From contig JADCRB010000040.1 of the NCBI GenBank assembly GCA_021464245.1, forward strand, positions 10,555,528-10,619,527: a DNA stretch of 64,000 bases, given 5' to 3'. The translations under genes were made by a program, and so were the position numbers. The first letter of the stretch is position 1. Each line of letters opens with the position of its first letter. This document shows, one piece after another, positions 52,079-63,774 of the stretch. The stretch is from Carallia brachiata. Lineage: Eukaryota; Streptophyta; Magnoliopsida; Malpighiales; Rhizophoraceae. The notes beneath the pieces are model-generated. The model saw only the letters and a program-made list of their open reading frames with translations. It was not told where the DNA came from and made no database searches.

Positions 52079-54472
52079 TACGCGAGATCAACGCCTTCAA
52101 ACTTGCCATGTATGTGCCATTAAATCAAATCGATGTTCTTCACATCAACTTCAACTCATTTTCCTTGTCTTTCACTGTTATATGACTTTACTTATTCTTC
52201 ACCTTATCTTTTAATTCATTTTCATTCACTTTCACTGTTACACGGCTTCACATGTTGTTCACATTAACTTCAAATCATTTTTCCTCTTCAACATGTTTCA
52301 TTTAATATTGTTTCCTTCAAATCTTTTGGAATTATACCTTTCCCTTGAAAAAAAAATTAAACTTCTGTTTGTCTTTGTAATTCAAGTAAGAGTACGACAG
52401 CTTTTATTCAAGTTTTATACTAACTGCAGTTTTGTGTTTGTTTGATTGCTTCAGCAATAGGGAAATTCAGGGGAGAGGAGCTTATTTTCTCTCACTCTAT
52501 GCTTCATTCATGTTCTTGACATTAAATTCAATTCATTTTCCTTCACTTTCGGTGTCAAACAACTTATTTACTAGCACACAAAAAGATCAACCTCAATTCA
52601 ACAGTAATCAACTTCTAACTTAATACAATCATGATTAACAAATTTAAGTTGTTGATTAAAAATTTGTTTACTTTTCCAACACCCAATTATCATGGCAGCA
52701 CAATCACCACTACCTCAGATGTTAGCCACTTCACTGAACTTTCAGTTCTAACTAAATCCTTTTACTTGCATTTTTCGAGCCATTTTAAATCACTTCCATT
52801 TCAACAGCTCCTACTTCTATTTCTTAAGCATTGATATCACAACAAATATCCAAATATATTTTTTCTTTCATATATTATATTATTTCATTTAGGGCCCATT
52901 AATCCGACTACAGCTCATCTTTATTACTTCCAATACAACTATAGATTTCTTAGCAGTCAATGAATTTGGTTACGACTACAAAGAACTTGCCATTCACCAA
53001 TTTCACCTATATGACACAAGAAATTTTTTCGATAGACTACTTACCAGTATTGCACTACATCTGAATCCACGGATCCTACGCTTTACACAGTCAATTGCTT
53101 CAATTAACTCTAATTTCTTCAATATTAGCCGTCCACCTCGCAATTAAACTGGCCCACGTAACTGACCTCTTTTGATCGTATCTTTTGCCCAAGCCAAAGA
53201 ACAAAGAATGCAGATACACTTGCTTCCACGAAACTCAGATGCTTTTTCCAAATTACAGATTTGACAATAGAATGGCAGCGATTTCAGCTACGACCAAGAA
53301 AGGATTTTGGTGCTTTTTTGAAGATTTTCCCAAAGACGTTTCCCCAAATTTTCTCAGTTCTTTCCGCTAAAATTTTTTTTTGCTGCAGTGCCTTTTAGAG
53401 CTAAACTTTTTTCCTTTCCCGCTATTAACCTTATTTTTGCCTTTCTTCATTTTTTGCTCTTTCTTTATCATTTGTATTAAAAAAAATTTATGCCACGTCG
53501 GATCAGGCTTTTTGTCGGGCACCACTGTTCGAAGCGTAATTTTTTCCTAACCGAAAAATGACATTGAAAAGTCACGGGACCATTTGGACACCAGACTGCC
53601 ACGTGACAATCCACAACTCACATTGTTAATTGAATCATAATATTCTGACAAATTTAAGATGTAAAAGTTAAGTGATATGATCATTCTAAGTTGAAGTTAG
53701 ATGAAGTTTATTTATATTTAAAAGCATTTTTTTCTGGTTATGTCTATATAAAATTTCACCTAAAGAATTAACATTAAGTGATTTTAAAATAATTACATAA
53801 TCTCATAAACAGTATTTGATAATGTCTCTAATTTTTTTTAATTTAATTATTTATGTCACTTTGAAGTTATTTAAATGAAACTATCAAAATTTTTCCTCTC
53901 AACAATGAAATCATGAAAAATTTCTGATGAGTCTATTATAAAATGAGTAATAATAATATTTCAAATTATATTATAAAACATGTCAAAATGTATAATTATA
54001 AAAAAGATTATCAATTTTTTTAACACTGTTAAATTAAAAAAAATAATAATTATTTTCATAATTATATATTTCAAATATTTTATGATATAATTTTTGATAT
54101 ATTTATCATTAGTCTTATAAAATTGATAATTAATGTATTTGTTCCTTCAATTTTAAAATGCACCCCTAATAAATACCACCTTCCTTATTGAGTTAAAGTC
54201 AGCGAGCAATGGAAGGAAGGCCGTAAGTCAAAAACTAAAGTGGATCCCGAGACAAAGGGGCGGGAAACGGTGGAGCTCGGAAAGAAAACAAGGTCGCGGT
54301 TCAATTCAATTTTTCAGGTTTTCGTTTCGGTTTTGGAGTTAAACACTTAAACAACAAATGAAATGAAATAAGCCCGGGCCTGTTTACCTGTCATGGGGGA
54401 GAGGCCAGCCCAAATATTTTGGTCTCGCCTTTTTCAAAACAAATTTCAAAGTATACAAAAAAAAAAAAAAAA
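52079..54472. other. Intergenic DNA between FRS and cyclin, no gene seen
   Basis: The part next to 52079 is the FRS 5' flank. No other gene is supported. 53640-54150 is very AT-rich; 54180-54310 is more mixed and includes an E2F-like site. Confidence 0.5.
54259..54267 (-). promoter_or_regulatory. E2F-type site upstream of the cyclin
   Basis: TTTCCCGCC on the minus strand fits the E2F consensus TTTSSCGC exactly. It lies about 820 bp upstream of the A3-type cyclin start; A3 cyclins are commonly expressed at G1/S, and many G1/S genes are E2F targets. A single site at this distance, with a MITE in between, is only suggestive. Confidence 0.35.
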
Positions 54473-54672
54473 AACACTGTTTTACTTTCAGAGAAAAGTA
54501 TGCATGAATTACTGTCCGAACGTAACCGATTAAATTGTATGTAATTAAATATAAGAAGAAAATTTTTTCTTATATTTAATTGCACTTAAATCTAATTGGT
54601 TGTACTGAATTCGATCGGTTGTATTCAGACAGTAATTCAAGCACTTCTCCTTTTGAAAATGTAATTTTTTCA
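54473..54672. mobile_element. MITE with nested hairpin
   Basis: TGAATTACTGTCCGAA at the left (54505) faces TGAATTACTGTCTGAA inverted from the right (54639), each followed by an AACCGAT word. Weaker matching continues outward to both A/T runs. Inside, AATTAAATATAAGAA and its exact complement form a second stem around AGAAAATTTT. Non-coding. It sits about 420 bp upstream of the cyclin start. Confidence 0.75.
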
Positions 54673-55090
54673 AAAAAAAAAAAAAATGTAAGCATAGTTC
54701 AATTAAATTAAAACAATGTAAAAAGGCTCCAAAAGGACAAAACAGCCAAAGTGCATAAAATGAAGCCAAACTCCAAAAGAAAAGGGGCTAACAGAGCACT
54801 TTGAAAATCAAAAAACCCCAAATTCCGCTAAAACCCAAACCCCCCAAAAACCAAACAGGAGCGCCAACTCTCTGGTTTTTGAAAACCAAACCAAAAATGG
54901 GCGCTCCTTCCTTTTATAGCTTTCCCCTTTCTTCTTCTTCTTCTTCTTACAACTCCACCCCCTTTTTATTTATCTTCATCTCTCTATCTACCATTACCAA
55001 AAAAAAAAAAAGCGCATTCTTTCTGTTTCTTCCTGTCTCTCTCTTTCGCTTCAGTCTCCCAGAGTGAAGACTGAAGAGTGAAACATATCC

Positions 55091-57551
55091 ATGGCAGAGC
55101 AAGAGAACTGTGCCCGCATTACTCGCGCAGCCAAGAAAAGGGCTGCCGCAGAAACGGCGGCGGAGGACCAGCCGGAAATAAAGAAGCGGGTGGTGTTGGG
55201 CGAGCTACGGAACTTGTCCAACGTTGTCGTTCCTCTGAACCCAAGCTCTGGGGATGGGCCGCAGAAGAAGCAGAAAAACAAGGCGCGAAGTCGAGGCCAA
55301 GAAGAAGGCGACTGTAACCAACAAAGATGATGATCCCAAGGATGATATTGATGCGAAGTCCGATGATCCTCAGATGTGTGGGCCATACGTTGCTGAAATT
55401 TATGACTATCTTCGCAAAATGGAGGTAAGTAAGAGGCAGACTTGTTAGCTTTGTGCTTAGGAAATCTGCTGTGGGGGTTACTGGAATCATAGTTAATTTT
55501 GCTGATTATGGTGTCTTTGATTGTTTGCCAATGGGAAACTGGGGAAATAACAGAAAGAAATGGACTTTTCAGATCTTATGTTACATATCAGACTTTGAGT
55601 AGCTGAAGTTTACATTAATAGCAAGAATATCAGAATTTTGCTAAATGTTTCTTTGGAAGTCATGATTTGGGACTTATTTTATCTCCTGAATTGGACTTTG
55701 CGGGCTATTATGATAATGGGTTTAAAATTATAAATTAATTGTGTCTGATAGTCGGTTTTGGCCCATCAAGTCAAAACCTTTGCTAATAAGGAACTGCAGG
55801 AATGATGAAAAGAAATGAGCTTTCAGATCTAAATTTACATAACCAGTTTTAAGTTACTGTTATTTAACGCCATAACAAGAGTGTCAGAAATTTGCCAGCC
55901 ATTTCTTTAGTAGCCATGCCTTGAGTCAGAAAATTCAGGAACTGGTCAATGGTTATTAGATTTAAGGCTTGTACTAATATGATAACATATTAAAGGGCTA
56001 ATCTTGCCTAGTAATCGGTTTTGGCTCGAGAAGTTAATAGCTTTTCTTTGTCAGATTTGTTAGGAGAAAGGGAATTTTGGGGATATTGGGTTTTATGAGA
56101 TCTGACATGGGAAATGTCAAAGGGGCTTTTGTAACCATTTAACATGCTAATTACTGTAAGGGTCTTAGTTTGTATCAGTTGGGGTTAATGTTTGACAATG
56201 TACTGATGTTTTAGGCTGATCCAAAGAGAAGGCCCTTGCACAATTACATGGAGAAGGTTCAAAATGATATTAACCCCAACATGAGAGGGATTCTGGTGGA
56301 TTGGTTGGTGGAGGTTGCAGATGAGTACAAGCTTGTCCCTGACACTCTGTATCTCGCTATAAACTATATTGATAGGTTCCTTTCTGTGAAGGCTATCAAT
56401 AGGCAGAAGCTTCAGCTACTTGGTGTTTCTTCTATGCTCATTGCCTCGTAAGAGACTGAGTTCCTTCAAGTATTTTGTACATTGAATTGAGATGATGGCC
56501 TGTTGGTTCATTCATTTACTTACATGACTTTGGTTTTTTCGATTGCAATTACAGAAAGTATGAAGAAATCAGCCCTCCAAATGTGGAAGATTTTTACTAC
56601 ATAACAGATAATACATACACCAGGAAAGAGGTAATTTCTTCATGTCTTGTTTCTTTTATGTTTTATGACATTTCTGGAATTTTCATTTCATAAATGATTA
56701 AAAGTTGTCCATGGCTAATTCCACAGGTTGTGACAATGGAGTCTGATGTACTCAATACCCTGAAGTTTGAAGTGGGCGATCCTACCACAAAATCATTCCT
56801 AAGGCAATATGTCTTTCAATATTTATTCTTGTCATAATTGATGATCACAATCTGCCATGTTAGTGAATTATGTGCTAATTCTCTCCTAATTTTGCATGTT
56901 TGGCTATAGGAGATTCACCAGGATTGCACAACAAGATTATAAAGTAAGTGAGACATCTCTTTTGTGTGAATGCTTTGGTATCTAGGACTTTTCTTTTTGT
57001 TGACTACAGATATTTTTCTCTTCTACAGAGCCAGACTTTGCAGCTTGAGTTCCTTGGATACTATCTTGCTGAGTTAAGCTTGTTAGATTATTATTGTCTG
57101 CAGTTTTTACCATCCATGGTGGCTGCGTCTGTTATATTTCTTGCAAGATACATTACTCGACCAAAAATTCATCCCTGGGTAAGTCTCTTTCAGATGACAT
57201 AATTTGATTCATATCCAATTTCTCAACCATTAGCTAATTAGCTTTTTGTACAGAGTTCAACACTGCAACACTACACGGGGTACAAAGCAGCTGAATTGGA
57301 GTCTTGTGTCATTCACATACATGATTTGTTTTTAAGCAGGAGAGGTGAAGGACTACACGCTGTGAGAGAAAAATACAGGCAGCACAAGGTAAAATTTTTT
57401 GTTTACTATATCCAAGTTTTTGGTATAGTTCTTTTATTTGTGTGGCTTATTGTCTCTAATCTCTACTAATTTGTGGCGACAGTTCAAATGTGTTGCAAGC
57501 ATGCCTTCACCACCAGACACACCACATTCGCTTTTTGAAATTAAGGGCTGA
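55091..57551 (+). CDS. CYCA3: A3-type cyclin, frameshift in exon 1
   Basis: Eight exons: 55091-55424, 56215-56447, 56555-56630, 56727-56803, 56910-56943, 57029-57178, 57254-57388, 57483-57551. About 368 residues if in frame, normal for CYCA3. The N-terminus has [20 protein letters not shown] and a perfect destruction box RVVLGELRN (residues 33-41). The cyclin core begins [17 protein letters not shown], with [18 protein letters not shown], the A-cyclin signature. The C-terminal fold has [18 protein letters not shown] and ends FEIKG. A3 cyclins activate CDKA at G1/S and S phase. Between 55238 and 55327 the frame moves by +1: the first ATG gives only 79 residues, and the core is open only in the next frame, where an ATG at 55254 could start a form without the destruction box. 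The intron after 56803 has a GC donor. A (CTT)n tract lies in the leader. Confidence 0.93.
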
Positions 57552-59407
57552 AAGAAGTTTGCTCTCAATGATTTTTGGGATATACTACAACTGGAAGATT
57601 AACTGTTCTTTTGGAAAAACTTAGAAGAGAATGCGTAGTAACAGAAACATTACATTTGAATTCACCAGTTTGTCTTAGCTGTTGAATGAGCTCATCAAAG
57701 TGACTTGGCTTGCTGCCCTTATCTAGACCTGCTGCCTCTTGTTGGTGCTTATGTGAATTGCTTACATTCACAGCACGAATAGCAAATGCTAACAAGTGTC
57801 ATGGCACCTACTAACCTTGCCTGTGGTGAACTGTGATGGGGAGACGTTTTGAATTCTTCGGAAAATTCTTGTATATACAATTGATCTAAATCTTGTATTG
57901 GCGTTTCTATAAGAGTCTTTGTTGCTGTTGAATTTTCAAATTTGAGATGGTCACAATGACCCCACGCAAGTATTTGTGTGATGTATGAACAGTGAAATTT
58001 TTATAATTCGAAGTTGATATCGGGGAGCAGCATAACACTTCCATCTATTACACCAGCAACTGGAATCCATTCAGAAAGGGAAACTGATAATTTGTAGGGG
58101 CAAATTACTCTACAAATTATGAGAAAGAAGCAATAACTTAGTGGACTTTGAGATTAGATTCGTGGACCTTCGTGTGGAAAATGGGACAGCAGTTATGGAC
58201 ATTGTGTCTTCCAAGCTTCTTTATTGCTGTAAACGAAATGGTAGATCACAAATCTAAACAAAAACTCGCAACCCACCAATATTTAACGGCCAAATCTTAA
58301 ATGTTCAGTGTTCACTTAGTTTAGTGTCTTTTTTTTTCGGTCCTTCGATGTTCAGTTAGTTTAGTAGAAAGCCGAAAAGGAACTTTATTCGGTGGCCCAA
58401 TATGCTCCACACTCAATATTGACTCAGCCACAAATAGTATGCAGTTTAGATTCATGTAACGTTTTCGAGTATGTATCTACTACTTTCTGCCTCCTTTGTT
58501 TTGCTTTCCCTTTTTTTTTTTTTTCAAGCTTGTCAGAGACATAATTTATTTAATTAAATTTAATAATTTATTTATTTTTTTAAATATTTTTGAATTCAAT
58601 CATTCAAAAACTTGTAATACTTTGATCTCACTTGATCAATATCCACTAAGGATCCTCCTTTTTCTTTTTATTGCAAGACTCATGGAGAGAGAGAGATACA
58701 TACTGGGGCTATGTATATTTTTTTTTATGTATTTCATACATTATTTTTGAAAGGATTTGACAATGTAGGGTTTGTTTGTCTGCTTTGCGTCTTATTTTCC
58801 TGTCCACGTAACAGTACTCGTTTTTAATATGGTCTTCTTAGTGACTACTTTTAGCATTCTTTAGTTAAGAGAGATTGAATAACTATAAAATAATAATCAA
58901 ATTATTAAAACTCAAACACAATCAAAAGTATTTTAACATTTGACATAACTTATAACACTCATGAATTTCTCTTCTTCTAATAAAATTTTTTTGACTTACA
59001 ATAAAAAAAGTATTCGAGTTTTAGCAACAAGGAGACAGCGTAGTTTAATCCACAACAAATCTACGCATTTGATGTGTTCATTTCGAGCAAAAGAAAGTTT
59101 CCAAATGCTTCGGATCCTCTTCACAACCGTTGAGCCAAGTTGCATTTACTATTAGTCAGCTCTGTAGAAAAAGTTATAGAAAATTGAAGTTTTAGAGAGA
59201 GAGGATGTTAAAAGTGGCAAATGGGAAATGAGGGCTTTCAGTATCGTAAAGTGGAGGCAACATTTTGTCAATGATGATAGTGATCCTTGTGGACTTCTGC
59301 GTACACCACATTTCTGCTCAAATATATTGCTACCATGTGTTCAATTTTCTACTCTGACCCCTTTTTGGGACTTTGATCGATAAATGTTGCTTCCATTTTG
59401 TACACGA
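57552..59407. other. Cyclin 3' flank and intergenic DNA
   Basis: The first 350 bp probably contain the cyclin 3' UTR. No other supported gene follows; a T run at 58508 and AT-rich DNA fill the rest. Confidence 0.5.
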
Positions 59408-59631
59408 GCATGCGTAGTAGTCTTTTTTTTTATCTGAGACCGTCCAGTATTCAGTCAAATAGACTGATTAATCTAGACTGACTCGGACAGGACCTCGAAG
59501 GGCGGCAAAGGTCTTCCAGCAAGTATTTAACGCGACTGCATACTCAGGGACTCGAACTTGAGACCTCTAGTTAAGCGGCGACGGACCCTAGCCATCCGCA
59601 CCAACGCTCGCTGGTGCATGCGTAGTAGTCT
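59408..59631 (-). mobile_element. SINE with perfect 16-bp target duplication
   Basis: GCATGCGTAGTAGTCT occurs exactly at 59408-59423 and 59616-59631. The 192-bp insert between them reads on the minus strand with a polymerase III promoter: box A-like TGGTGCGGATGG near its 5' end and box B AGTTCGAGTCC at 59558-59548. It ends in an A tail (T run from 59424). Non-coding, tRNA-type SINE, mobilised in trans by a LINE. The perfect duplication shows it is fairly recent. Confidence 0.95.
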
Positions 59632-61199
59632 AAAACGTGATAAGAACCACTGAATGTGCTGGTCTCAAACATGATAAGAACCACTTAAACTGGTAGTTTG
59701 AATGTTGATCCGTCATATTTCTATGTCCTTAACTCAAATTTGAATCTTTGTTTTGACAATCTCTCAGCCAAGGATGTTGGCTATTCTCATCCCAATGTTG
59801 GGTTTGTAGGATCTAGTGACATGCTGGATGTCGGGTCTACGATTTGCAATTGCTTGGTAAGCTGTAATGGAGACTCGTTCGGGCGTATCAGTTTTTGAGT
59901 GGTGAGTCTTTTTTATGAGAGAGGTTAAATAAATACAACAACAATAAGTGACTATCGGTCTCGGCCTGTCTACATACTTGCAATGTACTCTTTTTTTTTT
60001 TTGGTTCTTTGCTAAAAAAGTTAAACGTGATAAAAACTCATGAAATTAACTTGGTCTTTTTTCTCAGTCCAAGTCTTGTCGTTACCTAATCAAGACACTG
60101 GCTCTCCACTGGCTCTCCACTGGATACTTTCCTGTTAAATTTCTTGTTGACTATTATTATTTTCAAAAACGCTACCTAAATGGGAGACGGAACAAGAGGC
60201 GACGGGGAAAGAAAGAGGCTAGAAGGGGAATGGTTGGACCTAACATACGTTCCACAAATTTTAAAGTATAATATATATATGTTTTGATGTACAACAAATT
60301 TAAGTAAAAAGATTCATTAAGCTTCATTTATAAGAGGGTTGGGGTTGATGTATAACAAACACCATACATATAAACTTAGGGTGTGATTAGACATAATTAA
60401 AAAAAAAATTAAAATGATCGTAGTTGCCCCTATCTTGATACCTGTGTCAGGGTAGTAGGATTCTTTTATTTTTCAATGCCAATTTGTAACTTACATTCAA
60501 TCGCATTCTAGCCGTTTCTTTTTCAATCTTATCTTTTTTGTCTCCTATCCTATACATGACCCTACAATTGTTTGAAAAAGTCTTAGGGTGCTTTTGTTTT
60601 AGAAAAAATATGATTCTATAAATTGTTCTTTAGACTTTCTCATGTTTGGAACACTATAAAAAAAAGTCAACAGAAAATAAAATTAATCAGCAAAATAATT
60701 TAATTATTTTTCTTGAAGAAAGAATGTCATTTTCCAACCTAAGAAGCCGTCCAATATCTTTGATAAAATAGAGGAAAATGCAGAGAGAGAGGTTGTGAGA
60801 GATCCTCCCTTGTCGTACCCTATAGAGAGCATGAGAGATCCCTCGTCGTCACCTTGTATCATTCAAATTACAGCTCCAAAAGTTTTCGTCTCTAAGGCGG
60901 TGAAGGCATCTGCCCATGGACGCATTCTTGGCACCTGGTTTGATGGGAGGTTGGGTTGCTAAATTTGTCACAAAAAGGTCAAGACTACTTAATTGCCTGT
61001 CAACATGGAGTGCTTTTTTTTGAAAGAAATTCTAGCAGAAACAAAGAACATGAGGTTAAATCCTTTAAGGAGCAGTTTGTTTTTGTAGTGTGCATAGGAA
61101 GATTGATGTTGGTTAAATTTTTGGACTCTAAGGCTAATACACGATCAAGTTTTAGGAAAAAAAAAACTAGAAAGATAACATGAAAGACAACTATCTTAT
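59632..61199. other. Intergenic, one unidentified open frame
   Basis: At 59698-59898 a 66-codon frame (includes YSHPNVGFVGSSDMLDVG) has more balanced composition than its surroundings and might be an exon fragment of a captured or broken gene; I do not recognise it. Nothing else is supported. Region 60,590-60,740 resembles MITE ends but could not be paired. Confidence 0.4.
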
Positions 61200-63195
61200 T
61201 ACATATGAATAAATATTTTTGTGAAATGTTTTAACCCTTAGCATTAGATACATATTTATAGTTAAATTCCATAACTAAGAAAAGAAATGCTTTAATGAAA
61301 AATTAAAATAATAAAGAAGCTACAATAATTTTATGGTATTTTAGAACATTCAAGGAATATTCTAGAAATATGCTTAGAATATTTTTGATATGCTCGGAAG
61401 ATAAGTCTTTTAGAATTTGCCTTTGGTCCTCTTCTGACAGTCCCTCTAGTCTAAAAAGTCTTGGAATACCTGTTATACGTCAGTCCACTCCACTTGAAAG
61501 AAACTCGACTTTGAGTTCAAGTCGAGCTCTGGATAGAGAGACTCACCAGTGGAGTAGAATAGATAAATATCTGTAGCATTGAAGGGACTTGAAATTCCCT
61601 ATTGCTCCGATAGATCAATCACATAGGCATAGGCATTGTCATTGATCTTTCTTAGGATTTGATAAGGACCATGTTTCTTAGGCTGTAGCTTGTAGGAACT
61701 AACTGGAAACCGCTCTTTGCGAAGGAACATAATCACCATATCACCCTCTTGAAATAACTGGCTCCTTCGATATTTATTTGTAGTTTTCTTGTACTTCTCG
61801 TTGGCAATCTCCAATTTCTTTTTCACCTCAGTATGGACAGATTGCATTTGTTTTGCAAAATTCTTATTTGAAATGCTAAGGCCTAGAATGCAAGGAAGCT
61901 TGACTAAATCCAAAACATGTTGCAGATAGTTAGTGTAAACAATAAAGAAAGGAAATTTCCTTATAGCATTGTGAACTGTACTGTTGTATACAAACTCTGC
62001 TTGACCTAAGGAAAAGTCTGATCACTTTGGCTTATCTCCACAAAAACTTCGAATAAGGTTGCCCAAAGTCCTATTTAGTGACTCAGTCTGGCCATCTGTT
62101 TGAGGATGAGCTATATTGTTGAACTTTAAAGATGAGTTAAATAGCTTTCATGGAGCGATCCAGAAATGACTCAAGAATTTGGTGTCACGATCAAAAGTAA
62201 TGGACTTGGGCACTCCATATAGGCACACTATCTCCTTAAAAAGCAACTGTGCTACATTGGAGGCATTATATGTCTTCTTACAAGGTATAAAGTAGCTTAT
62301 TTAAAAAACCTATCAACAACAACAAACGCAGAGTCCATACCATGTTAGGTATGGGGTAAACCCAAAATAAAATTCATGCAGAAGTTTGCCCAAATATTTC
62401 AGGAACATGCAAAGACATATAAAGCCCAGCGTTTTGTGATTGACCCTTAGCTATTTGACAGATGTACCACTGCTAGACAAATATGCCGACGTCTCTCTTC
62501 GACTGTGACCAATAATATTGCTCCTCAATAGCAACAATTGTCTTGTCACGTCCAAAATGACCTACAAGACTACCTCCAAGCAAATCACGAACAATCTTCT
62601 CTTTAAATTATGATCAGGGAACACAGAGCTGATTCCCATGCATCAGATAGTTATCATGGATACGAAAATTATCTACAGGTTGCTTCTGAACACACTTTTG
62701 CCAAATATTTTGGAAGTCTTCATTATGTTCGTATAGTTTACGGAGAGTTTCAAAGGCTTATATCTCATTGCTCAACATAATCAACAGAGCCACTCTTCGA
62801 ACTTAAAGCATCAACAGCCTTGTTTTGTTGGCTTGCCTTATAGAACAACTTAAAAGGAAACTTCTGCAAAATAATGGACTACCTGGCATGCATGTCACCA
62901 TTGATTCGCTTGTAGCTGTAGAGATACTTCAGGGCATAGAGATCTGAGTACAAGATAAATTCACATCCCAACAAGTAATATTTCCAATGCTTTAGGGCTC
63001 TCACAACTATAAAACTCCTTGTCATAGGTCAAACATTTATATCAGGCTTTGCTGAGTTTTTCACTAAAATACGCGATTTGCAGCTTTTCTTAAGAAATAA
63101 CAACACTGAGTCTAACTCCGTTGACATCGCATTCAACTTCAAACAACTTGTCAAAGCTCGACAGAGCTAGCACTAGAGTAGTACACAACTTTTCC
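61200..63195 (-). mobile_element. Ty3/gypsy retrotransposon remains, third copy
   Basis: Minus-strand order: RNase H start ([20 protein letters not shown], 63190-63130), RNase H core near 63000-62880, the integrase N-terminal region, integrase core ([19 protein letters not shown] near 62190 and [20 protein letters not shown] near 62100-62040), and a terminal chromodomain-type region (EGDMVIMFLRKERFP...KHGPYQILRKINDNAY, 61913-61599). After pol, 61470-61360 matches 23690-23790, marking the shared 3' end or LTR. Several stops occur. The segment that should precede RNase H (RT) is absent, replaced at about 63195 by mitochondrial DNA. Confidence 0.85.
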
Positions 63196-63690
63196 TTTCG
63201 ATGGTGATCGGTCATAGTATCCATAGCCTTGCTTCTTTTTCGGCCAAATCCTTCTTTCGTTTTCCTTCTCCCGGTCGTCGAGCCTGATCGACTCGACTCT
63301 TTTCTCTGCCCCCCGGCCTCTCACTTCGTTTCGTTCTTCTTCTGTATTGTCGCTTAAATGAAGACACCTGATCGGCCCGACTTTCCCGAATGTCCACCAC
63401 CGGCCATTCCCCTTTCCGGGTCTGGTTTTTTCGCGCCGTTTCAGTCGTCGTGGTCGACGGGGAAGAAAGAAATTAATGAATGTTCTTTTTGGAAAATGTA
63501 GAATAATACACCTACCGAGACGAAAGCCAAAGGTGAGTCTCGTAGGTGGACGTATCGAACCGAAATAAGATCTCAGATTGACATCTTGATACACTGATTT
63601 ACTATAATAATAAATAGAGTCAATAGTGACTCCGCCGTGGAAAGAGCCGCTTCTTTCTTGCTTGATAGGGAGGCCCTTATTTTCGATTAA
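63196..63690 (-). pseudogene. rps3: Nuclear copy of mitochondrial rps3 (NUMT fragment)
   Basis: Read on the minus strand, from about 63620 the sequence encodes the start of rps3 exon 2: [20 protein letters not shown], then [47 protein letters not shown] and [14 protein letters not shown]. This is plant mitochondrial ribosomal protein S3. Upstream, 63625-63690 has a GC-rich stretch (GGGCCTCCC, AAGAAAGAAGCGG) that fits the 3' end of the group II intron of rps3. About 140 codons are open without a stop, but exon 1 and most of exon 2 are missing, so it is not a working gene. The open frame and high resemblance suggest a fairly young transfer. An alternative is mitochondrial DNA joined in assembly. 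Confidence 0.88.
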
Positions 63691-63774
63691 CCGGATCTAA
63701 TTTGGTGTTAGTGACTTCTCTACTTTGATTCTTAATCCAACAAACTTTTATAAAATTCAAAATCTTTCTTTGAA

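Noticed and set aside
56801..56815. A GT donor a few bases downstream in cyclin exon 4
   Set aside because: Using it breaks the frame into exon 5 and disrupts the conserved FLRRFTR stretch. The GC donor fits both phase and protein.
59540..59615. A tRNA gene
   Set aside because: The box A and box B-like motifs belong to the SINE. No cloverleaf can be drawn, and the A tail and target duplication show a retroposon.
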